From positions 124,001 to 188,000 of the forward strand of contig NZ_QAOF01000004.1 in NCBI RefSeq assembly GCF_003050745.1: a DNA stretch of 64,000 bases, written 5' to 3'. The translations under genes were made by a program, and so were the position numbers. The notes beneath the pieces were generated by a model. That model searched no databases. It was not told where the DNA came from and worked only from the letters and a program-made list of their open reading frames with translations. Origin of the DNA: Sphingomonas sp. PP-CE-3G-477. GTDB lineage: Bacteria > Pseudomonadota > Alphaproteobacteria > Sphingomonadales > Sphingomonadaceae. Position 1 is the first letter of the stretch. Each line of letters starts with the position of its first letter. Positions 8,275-14,361 of this stretch are shown here, one piece after another.

Positions 8275-9144
8275 GTGCAGACGATCGGCGTGATTGGTGC
8301 AGGGCAGATGGGCGCGGGGATCGCGCAGGTTTCGGCGCAGGCGGGCTACCGCGTGCTGCTCGCGGACGTGTCGCTGGAGGCTGCGACCAAGGGCAAGGCG
8401 GGGATCGCCAAGGCGCTTGGCCGGCTGGTCGAAAAGGAGAAGATCGCGGGCGAGGCGCGTGATGCGGCGCTCGCGCTGATCGAGCCGGTCGCGAGCGTGG
8501 CGGGCATGGGCGACTGTGGACTCGTCGTCGAGGCGGCGACCGAGCGCGAGGCAGTGAAGCGCGCGATCTTCGCCGAGGTCGGCGAGGTGCTGGGGCCGGA
8601 TGCGATCCTGGCGTCGAACACGTCGTCGATCCCGATCACGCGCCTCGCGCAGGCGGCGCCCGATGCGGCGCGGTTCATGGGGGTGCATTTCTTCAACCCG
8701 GTGCCGATGATGCGGCCGATCGAGCTGATCCGCGGCCTCGCGACGTCGGACGCGACGGTGGCGGCGGTCGAGGCGTTTGCGGAAAAGCTCGGCAAGCAGG
8801 TGGTGCACGCGAACGACGCGCCGGGCTTCATCGTCAACCGCGTGCTGATGCCAATGATCAACGAGGCGTGCTTCGCGCTCGGCGAGGGTGTGGCGAGCGT
8901 GCGCGACATCGATCTGGCGTGCCAGTTGGGGCTGAACCATCCGATGGGGCCGCTGACGCTGGCGGACTTCATCGGGCTGGACACGTGCCTGGAGATTACG
9001 CGCGTGCTGTTCGAGGGGACGGGCGATCCGAAGTTCCGGCCGGCGCCGGTGCTGGTGAAGTATGTCGAGGCTGGGTGGTTGGGGCGGAAGACGAAGCGCG
9101 GGTTTTATGATTATTCGGGGGCCGAGCCTGTGCCTACGCGGTGA
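8275..9144 (+). CDS. 3-hydroxybutyryl-CoA dehydrogenase
   Basis: A 289-residue NAD-dependent 3-hydroxyacyl-CoA dehydrogenase that interconverts acetoacetyl-CoA and 3-hydroxybutyryl-CoA. The Rossmann loop is GVIGAGQMGAGIAQ (residues about 5-18). NTSSIPIT, the catalytic-histidine motif GVHFFNPVPMM, and NDAPGFIVNRVLMPMINEA follow, then the C-terminal NHPMGPLTLADFIGLD. I chose the GTG at 8275 because AGGAG lies 6 bases upstream and the Rossmann fold begins immediately. A longer in-frame reading would overlap the divergent DUF1176 gene. In many alphaproteobacteria it follows pduO, etfB and etfA; here the etf genes are not present nearby. Confidence 0.93.
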   Translation: MQTIGVIGAGQMGAGIAQVSAQAGYRVLLADVSLEAATKGKAGIAKALGRLVEKEKIAGEARDAALALIEPVASVAGMGDCGLVVEAATEREAVKRAIFAEVGEVLGPDAILASNTSSIPITRLAQAAPDAARFMGVHFFNPVPMMRPIELIRGLATSDATVAAVEAFAEKLGKQVVHANDAPGFIVNRVLMPMINEACFALGEGVASVRDIDLACQLGLNHPMGPLTLADFIGLDTCLEITRVLFEGTGDPKFRPAPVLVKYVEAGWLGRKTKRGFYDYSGAEPVPTR

Positions 9145-9203
9145 GGGGGGCGCGGTTCGATGTGATCTCATCGGGCGTGCTTCGCCATCTGAAGGGACCG
9201 CCA

Positions 9204-9237
9204 CCGCAATGGACTGTCTTGCGATAGTCCATTGCGG
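9204..9237. promoter_or_regulatory. Perfect 12-bp inverted repeat upstream of a toxin-antitoxin pair
   Basis: CCGCAATGGACT and AGTCCATTGCGG (12 of 12 paired) are separated by 10 bases, 68 bases before the antitoxin start. Such palindromes are the usual operator by which antitoxins repress their own operon. It could instead be a hairpin ending the dehydrogenase transcript, but there is no T tract after it. Confidence 0.6.
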
Positions 9238-9305
9238 GCCTTCGCAATGTGTGAGCATTTGACTGTCACAGGGGCGAATGCGCGGCGACCGACGGGCGAA
9301 TTGAA

Positions 9306-10007
9306 ATGACAGCGGCACAGTATGGAATCGGGGCCTACACGATCCCTGAAGCCGCAAGCCTGATCGGGATGACGGCGGCGCGGCTGCGGCGTTGGCTGTA
9401 CGGTTACGAATATGATGGTGGCCATGACGGCGAAAGGGGCACGCAACCGGCCCTCTGGCAGCCGCAGTACGACGTCGAGGCGGATGGCCAGCTTCTCGGT
9501 TTTCGCGACCTGGTCGAAGCGCGGATCGTCGCCGCGCTGACCAAGGCGCATTTTGGTTTGCCGACCATCCGCGCCTGCATCACGGCGGGGCGAGATCTGC
9601 TTGGCGACGAACGGCCGTTCTCGACACGTGCGTTCAAGACCGATGGGCGCAGGCTGTTTCTGGATATCACGGACGGCGTTCAAGACCCTGCGATGTACGA
9701 CCTCAAGGCGAGACAACGGGTGTTCCGCGACGTCGTGATGCCGTCGCTGTCCGACTTGGATTTTGGGCCCAATGCCGCCGAGCGGTGGTGGCTGGTACCG
9801 GGCAAGCGGACGATCGTTGCCGATCCCGAGCGTTCCTTCGGGCAGCCGATCGTGGCGGCATCCGGGCTGCTGACGGCGCGCGTCGTGCAGGAACTGAAGG
9901 CCGAGGGATCGGTAGAGCGAGTTGCCAAGCTGTACGATCTACCCGTTCGTGCAATCCGCGATGCGCTCAAGTTCGAAAGCGATCTCCAACTGCGTAAGGC
10001 GGCTTGA
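9306..10007 (+). CDS. DUF433-domain antitoxin with N-terminal helix-turn-helix
   Basis: A 233-residue protein. Residues about 8-40 (GAYTIPEAASLIGMTAARLRRWL) resemble a MerR-type helix-turn-helix, and LLGFRDLVEARIVAAL follows as in DUF433 regulators. The C-terminal part (ELKAEGSVERVAKLYDLPVRAIRDALKFE) is the DUF433 wing. Proteins of this build are the antitoxin partners of PIN-like toxins. Here the stop codon overlaps the toxin start by three bases (TTGA). The 12-bp palindrome upstream is a natural operator candidate. Neutralisation of the toxin is inferred from the gene pair, not seen directly. Confidence 0.82.
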   Translation: MTAAQYGIGAYTIPEAASLIGMTAARLRRWLYGYEYDGGHDGERGTQPALWQPQYDVEADGQLLGFRDLVEARIVAALTKAHFGLPTIRACITAGRDLLGDERPFSTRAFKTDGRRLFLDITDGVQDPAMYDLKARQRVFRDVVMPSLSDLDFGPNAAERWWLVPGKRTIVADPERSFGQPIVAASGLLTARVVQELKAEGSVERVAKLYDLPVRAIRDALKFESDLQLRKAA

Positions 10008-10396
10008 AACTTTTCATCGACAACAACCTCCCACCGCGGCTCGCGCGGGGGCTGGCAGCGTTGTTCGAGGGGGATCACGAGGTCATCTGCCACCGTGACA
10101 AATACGGCGATACGCACCTACTCGACGAAGAATGGATACCGGCTCTGGGTGTCGAGGGAGATTGGGTGGTGCTGTCCGGCGATCTCAATATCGCGCGACG
10201 GCGTCCCCAGCGGGAGTTGTTCTTCCGGTCCCGTCTGGTCGGTTTCTTTCCGCGTGCGGCAGTGATGGAGTTGCCATTGCCGAAGAAGGCAGCGCGAATC
10301 TTGAGCGTGTGGGACCGGATGGTCGGTCTGGCCCGCGACGTACGGCCTGGGGTGTTCGAGCTTCAGCAGCGCGGCGAGCAATTTCGGGCGTTGTGA
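10004..10396 (+). CDS. PIN-like domain toxin (DUF5615/VapC45-like)
   Basis: A 130-residue protein of the PIN-like nuclease type. It opens with KLFIDNNLPPRLARGLAALF, where the acidic D near residue 6 sits at the end of the first beta strand. DEEWIP and VVLSGDLNIARR supply further acidic residues in the usual spacing. These toxins are thought to be ribonucleases restrained by the upstream antitoxin. The start codon is TTG, embedded in the antitoxin stop as TTGA, so expression should depend on translational coupling. This is an uncommon start that keeps toxin below antitoxin. The gene ends just before a family B repeat. Confidence 0.78.
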   Translation: MKLFIDNNLPPRLARGLAALFEGDHEVICHRDKYGDTHLLDEEWIPALGVEGDWVVLSGDLNIARRRPQRELFFRSRLVGFFPRAAVMELPLPKKAARILSVWDRMVGLARDVRPGVFELQQRGEQFRAL

Positions 10397-10434
10397 GCAG
10401 CCAAGGCGCTGTTGGTTAGGCTGGCTACTTGTTG

Positions 10435-10488
10435 TTCTCCCGCGAAGGCGGGAGCCCAGACTGGATCCCCGCCTTCGTGGGGAAACAT
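10435..10488. repeat. Intergenic palindromic repeat, short family B
   Basis: Near-copy of the element at 2205 with the same arms (CTCCCGCGAAGGCGGGAG and CCCCGCCTTCGTGGGG, one change). It separates the toxin gene from the GTA remnant promoter. Confidence 0.85.
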
Positions 10489-10515
10489 GCTCGCTGCTTG
10501 GTGTAGGCCACGCTT

Positions 10516-10531
10516 GCGAACCAGATCGGTT
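10516..10531. promoter_or_regulatory. GCGAACC-N5-GGTT motif upstream of the terminase promoter
   Basis: GCGAACC, five bases (AGATC), then GGTT, an imperfect palindrome whose right end lies 7 bases before the -35 box. The same GCGAACC-N5-GGTT arrangement, with a fully symmetric right arm, occurs upstream of the endolysin gene at 54446-54466. The position fits an activator or repressor site. Its function is inferred from the shared motif only. Confidence 0.45.
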
Positions 10532-10538
10532 AAATCAC

Positions 10539-10567
10539 TTGACATCGTCACGCTCGTTTGGTACATA
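10539..10567 (+). promoter_or_regulatory. Sigma-70-type promoter for the GTA remnant
   Basis: TTGACA (10539-10544), a 17-base spacer, then TACATA (10562-10567). This is a perfect -35 box and a good -10 box at ideal spacing, the best promoter I see in the window. Transcription would begin near 10574, leaving a leader of about 125 bases before the small-terminase-like gene. Confidence 0.65.
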
Positions 10568-10698
10568 ACGGGAACGCTGAAGAATTGCGGGTCGGGCTGG
10601 TGGCTCGGGCGGAGAGAGGCCGGGACGGTCGGGGTGGGAGCCTCGGGTGTCGCCGGCCTCGTCGCGTTCTGGCGGACCTTGTTGTCGGGAGAGCGGGG

Positions 10699-11154
10699 AT
10701 GGTGCGGTTGGTGGCGGCGGATAATCGGATCGTGCAGTGCGCCGCGGTGCGCAAGGATGGGTGGACCAAGGCACGGCGCGAGGGGTTTTTCGCGGTGCTG
10801 AGCGCGACGTGCAACGTGCGGGCTTCGGCGGCGGCGATGGGGATGACCGATTGCGGCGCTTATCATGTGCGGCGGCGCGATCCGGTGTTTGCGGCGCAGT
10901 GGCGGGAGGCGCTGGCGGAGGGCTATGGTCGGCTCGAACAGGCGTTGATGGCGCTGGCGCTGGAGGGGATCGACCCGGCGCCGGCGATCGAGGCGGGGAT
11001 CGAGCAGGCGCGGGCGGCGACGTGCGGCGAGGCGAAGACCGAAGGCTTCGGGGCCGAGCGGCGGCGGCTCGTGCGGCGGACGGTGGCGGGGATGCGGTGG
11101 TTCCGGGCGCCGGGCGCGAGGCTGGCGCTGGTGCGCGAGGCGGCAATGGCGTGA
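10699..11154 (+). CDS. Small terminase-like protein (GTA remnant)
   Basis: A 151-residue protein. DGWTKARREGFFAVLSATCNVRASAAAMGM is followed by YHVRRRDPVFAAQWREAL, an arrangement of a recruitment-type helix-turn-helix and linker found in small terminase subunits of phages and gene transfer agents. It precedes the large terminase in the expected order. I place the start at the ATG at 10699, which has GGGAG upstream. A longer in-frame reading would begin inside the promoter at 10558 and has no conserved look. Its stop overlaps the GTG start of the next gene (GTGA). The small-terminase call is inferred from the motif and position. Confidence 0.65.
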   Translation: MVRLVAADNRIVQCAAVRKDGWTKARREGFFAVLSATCNVRASAAAMGMTDCGAYHVRRRDPVFAAQWREALAEGYGRLEQALMALALEGIDPAPAIEAGIEQARAATCGEAKTEGFGAERRRLVRRTVAGMRWFRAPGARLALVREAAMA

Positions 11155-11471
11155 TCGTGGGGTCGCCGGGCGTTACGCCGACCATAACGAGCGTCGACCT
11201 GGCGCTGCGGTTGCTGGCGCGGAATACGGACCGGGTTGCGGGTACGGCAGGGGGTCGCGGGCGCAAGGCGCGGGCTTCGGCGGAGGAGACCGATGCGGCG
11301 TTGATCAAGCAGCTCGATGCGCTGGCGCGGCGGATCGCGACGAAGGAGGTCAAGCGGGTCGAAGGCAAGGTGGTCGACGGCAGGATGGTCGAAGGCAGGA
11401 TGGTCGAGCATAGCGCCATCGAACCTGATGGCGCTGAGCGGGCCGGCGTGCCCGGAACGCCTTCGGAATGA
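11151..11471 (+). CDS. Small protein of unknown function between the terminase genes
   Basis: A 106-residue reading frame starting at a GTG that overlaps the upstream stop by four bases and ending in a four-base overlap (ATGA) with the large terminase. Tight coupling on both sides supports it being real. The middle (TDAALIKQLDALARRIATKEVKRVEGK) looks like a charged helix, possibly a coiled coil. The C-terminal end contains a near-repeat (VVDGRMVEGRMVEH) encoded by a 15-base tandem DNA repeat. I do not recognise a family; similar small genes often sit between small and large terminases in sphingomonad GTA clusters. Confidence 0.6.
   Translation: MIVGSPGVTPTITSVDLALRLLARNTDRVAGTAGGRGRKARASAEETDAALIKQLDALARRIATKEVKRVEGKVVDGRMVEGRMVEHSAIEPDGAERAGVPGTPSE
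11356..11409 (+). repeat. 15-base tandem repeat, about 3.6 copies
   Basis: Units GGGTCGAAGGCAAGG, TGGTCGACGGCAGGA, TGGTCGAAGGCAGGA and a partial TGGTCGAGC lie head to tail inside the small gene. The length is a multiple of three, so copy changes would keep the frame and add or remove five residues. Confidence 0.75.
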
Positions 11472-12826
11472 GTGCGGACGAGGGGGCTCCGGTGCGCGAT
11501 CCGGTGGCGGAGTTGGCGATGTTGCTGCGGACGCGGGCGGATTGGGTGCTGGGTGCGCTGACCACCGCGCAGCGGCGGGAGCTGCATGATCGGTGGGAGG
11601 TGTGGGCGCATCCGGGGCAGCATCTCGGCGCGCGCACGCGGGCTGGTACGGCGGCGGACGACTGGCGGATCTGGGTGATTTTGGCCGGGCGCGGATTTGG
11701 GAAGACGCGGGCCGGGGCGGAGTGGGTCAGTCAGGTGGCGCGGGACAATCCGGGGGCTCGGATCGCGCTGGTCGGGGCGACCGTCGACGATGTGCGGCGG
11801 GTGATGATCGAGGGGGAGAGCGGGCTGCTCGCCGTCGCGCGCGATGACGAGGATCCGGTGTGGCGGGCTGGCTTGGGGGAGCTGCGGTTTGCGAACGGGG
11901 CGTTGGCTTCGGCGTATTCTGCTGAGGCGCCGGAGGGGTTGCGCGGGCCCGAGCACCATGTGGCGTGGTGCGATGAGGTCGCCAAGTGGCGCAACGGGAA
12001 TGCGACGTGGGACAATCTGATGATGGGGCTGCGGCTGGGGACGCTGCCGCGGATCGTGGTGACGACGACGCCTAAGCCGGTGGCGTTGCTGCGGCGGATC
12101 CTGGCGCTGCCGGGGGTGGTGCGGTCGCAGGGGCGGACGCGGGATAATGTGCATCTGCCGGTGAGCTTCGTCGAGGCGGTGACGGCGTCCTATGCGGGGA
12201 CTCGGTTTGGGCGGCAGGAGCTGGATGGCGAGCTGATCGAGGATGTCGTCGGGGCGCTTTGGACTCGGGAGCTGGTGGAGTCCCGGCGGGTGGCTTTTGC
12301 GCCTGCCGTCGTGCGGGTTGTCGTTGGGGTGGATCCTCCGGCGGGGAGTGTTTCCGGGGGGCCTGGAAATGCTTGCGGGATCGTGGTGGTGGCGCTCGGG
12401 GATAACGGGTTTGCGTATGTGCTGGAGGACGCCAGCGTATCTGGGGCGTCTCCCGAGGGGTGGGCTCGGGCGGTGGCGGAGTGCGCGGCGCGGCATGGCG
12501 CGGATCGGGTGATCGCGGAGGCCAACCAGGGGGATACTATGGTGGGGAGCGTTCTCTCTGGCGCCGACCGGGCGATGCCGGTGAAGCTGGTGCATGCTTC
12601 GCTGGGGAAGGTGGCGCGGGCCGAGCCGGTGGCGGCTTTGTATGAGTCCGGGCGGGCCTGGCATGTGGGGGCGTTTCCGGACCTGGAGGATGAGCTTTGC
12701 GGGCTGATCGCGGGCGGGGGGTATGAGGGGCCGGGGCGGTCGCCGGATCGGGCGGATGCGCTGGTTTGGGCTATGACCGAGGTGATGCTGGGGCCGCGGG
12801 CTCGGGTTTCTGTGCGGGTGCTTTAG
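11468..12826 (+). CDS. Large terminase (DNA-packaging ATPase/nuclease) of a gene transfer agent
   Basis: A 452-residue terminase large subunit. The Walker A motif is ILAGRGFGKTRAGAEWV (about residues 70-86), and the Walker B region is HHVAWCDEVAKW. VVTTTPKPVALLRRIL is the coupling region. The C-terminal RNase-H-fold nuclease has the acidic VVVGVDPPAG, VIAEANQGDTMVGSVL and SPDRADALVWAMTE segments. It packages DNA into a prohead in phages and GTAs. It looks full length and undamaged, unlike the portal gene that follows. Codons are extremely G-rich at the third position. A repeat element separates it from the portal fragment. Confidence 0.93.
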   Translation: MSADEGAPVRDPVAELAMLLRTRADWVLGALTTAQRRELHDRWEVWAHPGQHLGARTRAGTAADDWRIWVILAGRGFGKTRAGAEWVSQVARDNPGARIALVGATVDDVRRVMIEGESGLLAVARDDEDPVWRAGLGELRFANGALASAYSAEAPEGLRGPEHHVAWCDEVAKWRNGNATWDNLMMGLRLGTLPRIVVTTTPKPVALLRRILALPGVVRSQGRTRDNVHLPVSFVEAVTASYAGTRFGRQELDGELIEDVVGALWTRELVESRRVAFAPAVVRVVVGVDPPAGSVSGGPGNACGIVVVALGDNGFAYVLEDASVSGASPEGWARAVAECAARHGADRVIAEANQGDTMVGSVLSGADRAMPVKLVHASLGKVARAEPVAALYESGRAWHVGAFPDLEDELCGLIAGGGYEGPGRSPDRADALVWAMTEVMLGPRARVSVRVL

Positions 12827-12832
12827 GTTTGG

Positions 12833-12976
12833 CCCTCTCCCTTTTGGGGAGAGGGAAGGAGGAGCTCTTGCGACGGGAGGGTGAGGGGCTTTGGGGCGGG
12901 TGTTCCTAGCCTCACTCCCCTCACCCTCCCACGCGCAAGCGCGCGCGGGCCCCTCCCTCTCCCCGTAGGGGCGAGG
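12833..12976. repeat. Intergenic palindromic repeat, family E, inside the GTA cluster
   Basis: CCCTCTCCC/GGGAGAGGG and GGGAGGGTGAGGGG on the left answer CCCCTCACCCTCCC and CCCTCCCTCTCCCC on the right, over about 144 bases. Related elements lie at 31553, 32718 and 56181. It sits between the large terminase and the portal fragment, where the two genes are normally close together. Confidence 0.75.
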
Positions 12977-12995
12977 GAATTTGGAGGAGATCGGC

Positions 12996-13349
12996 ATGAA
13001 ATTGTTCGGGTGGAAATCCGGGCGCGATGAGTCGCGGCCGGTGTTGTCTCGGTCTTCGGCGGGGGCGATCGGGGGGGCGGCGTTTGGCGAGTGGCCGCGG
13101 AGTTACGAGGCGCAGGTGCGCGAGGCGTATCTGGATAATCCGATAGCGCAGCGGGCGGTGAAGCTGGTCGTCGAGGGGCTGGGGAGCGCGCCGATCGTCG
13201 CGTCGGATCCGGCGTTGCTGGCGTTGGCGACGGTGCGGTCGGGGGGGCAGACGCTGATCGAGACGGTGGCGGCGCATCTGATGCTGCACGGCAGGCCGCG
13301 CGGGCGTTCGACTTGCCACTCTCCGTGCTGGGACGCGAGGTGCGCGTGA
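12996..13349 (+). pseudogene. Truncated GTA portal protein, first 98 or so codons only
   Basis: The reading frame opens MKLFGWKSGRDESRP after a good GGAGGAG site. It continues GEWPRSYEAQVREAYLDNPIAQRAVKLV and ETVAAHLMLHG, the recognisable N-terminal region of HK97-type GTA portal proteins (normally about 390-400 residues). After LMLHG the sequence changes: codons 99-117 (RPRGRSTCHSPCWDARCA) are an out-of-frame reading of the host-specificity gene. The break is near 13290. So about three quarters of the portal gene is gone and no functional portal can be made from this locus. The stop TGA overlaps a downstream in-frame ATG by one base (TGATG), apparently by chance. Confidence 0.85.
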
Positions 13350-13717
13350 TGGCGTCGGGCGTCGGCGACGAGACGCCGGTCGAGACGCGGTGCGTGATGC
13401 GCGGAGCTTCGGTGGTTCCGCCATCGCCGGTGCATCTTGGCTATCGCGACGAGGCTGACGGGAGTGCAACGGTGCGCTGGACGCGGCGGAGCAGGGCGGG
13501 GTGGCGATGGATCGACGGCGTCGATGCGCCCCTTGCCGAGGAGCGCGAGGCATACCGCGTGACGATCGCAACTGCTCTGGGCTTGCGTGACGTCGATGTG
13601 GCGGTGCCGTCGGTTTCGATCACCGCGGCCGAGCGCACGGGGGCGGTCAGCGTCGTGGTGCGGCAACGCGGCATGTTCGGCGAATCTTCGGCGGCGGAAT
13701 TGAACGTACCGGCATGA
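13292..13717 (+). pseudogene. C-terminal remnant of the GTA host-specificity/tail protein
   Basis: About 141 codons in the frame +1 to the portal remnant, from 13292. The sequence AARAFDLPLSVLGREVRVM leads into HLGYRDEADGSATVRWTRRS, RAGWRWIDGVDAPLAEERE, and a final VVVRQRGMFGESSAAELNVPA. The WTRRS...PLAEERE pattern matches the C-terminal region of the large GTA tail protein (RcGTA gp15 carries WVRRTR...PLGEERE). The usual protein exceeds 1200 residues. Everything upstream, including the TIM-barrel part, is missing. An ATG at 13349 might still allow translation of about 122 residues. The DUF2793 gene follows as in intact clusters. Confidence 0.8.
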
Positions 13718-13739
13718 TTTCGGAACGGGGGAACGAATT

Positions 13740-14243
13740 ATGAGCGACGACATCACACCGCGACTGGCATTGCCGTTGTTGCAGCCGGGACAGGCGCAGA
13801 AGGAAACGACTCACAACGAGGCGCTCGTGTTGCTCGACCTGGCAGTGCAGGCGAGCGTGCTGGCCGTGGGAACGAACGTGCCGCCGGTCGCTCCGGCGGC
13901 GGGACAGGCCTGGATCGTCGGTGCCGCGCCGACGGGCGGCTGGCTGGGGCAGCCTGGCACGATCGCGGGGTGGACGAGCGGCGGCTGGCGATTCCTCGTG
14001 CCACGCGAGGGTATGGCGGTCTGGAGCGTCGCGGACGGGCAGGTCGCGCGGTTCAGTGACGGCGTTTGGACGCTGGGTGTCATCGCCGGGAGCCGCGTCG
14101 CGATCGGTGGCAACGACGTCGTCGGCGCACGCCGCGCGGCAGTTCCGGAACCGATCGGCGGAAGCATCGTCGATATCGAGGCCAGAGCGGCGATCGCGGC
14201 GATATTGGGTGGTTTGCGGGGTCACGGACTGATTGCTGGCTAA
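13740..14243 (+). CDS. DUF2793-domain protein, last gene of the GTA cluster
   Basis: A 167-residue protein beginning TPRLALPLLQPGQAQKETTHNEAL, the signature of DUF2793. WIVGAAPTGGWLGQPGTIAGWTSGGWRF and a tail with VVGARRAAVPEP follow. In alphaproteobacterial GTA and prophage clusters this gene follows the host-specificity gene and probably contributes to a surface fibre, as here. It begins 22 bases after the remnant tail gene and appears complete. Its survival, with loss of the particle genes, fits an internal deletion rather than gradual erosion from one end. Confidence 0.85.
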   Translation: MSDDITPRLALPLLQPGQAQKETTHNEALVLLDLAVQASVLAVGTNVPPVAPAAGQAWIVGAAPTGGWLGQPGTIAGWTSGGWRFLVPREGMAVWSVADGQVARFSDGVWTLGVIAGSRVAIGGNDVVGARRAAVPEPIGGSIVDIEARAAIAAILGGLRGHGLIAG

Positions 14244-14361
14244 AACACCCCAAAACTGTGTCGTTCCGGCAACACCCCCAACTTTTGTTAGCTTGCGTGG
14301 AAACAAGGCCGAGGATAGGGAGTTTGCGATGTCCGTGTGACACTCATGAAAGGGGATTTAT

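Noticed and set aside
10535..12997. Very long minus-strand frame across the terminase genes
   Set aside because: Proline- and arginine-rich shadow of the G-rich plus strand; it overlaps three genes with overlapping starts and stops.
12996..13717. A single frameshift in one gene instead of a deletion
   Set aside because: The two parts match different proteins that are many genes apart in intact clusters, so a frameshift cannot explain the join.
10699..14243. Complete prophage
   Set aside because: No integrase, repressor, replication or attachment sequence is visible, and gene order matches GTAs; the cluster is a GTA remnant.
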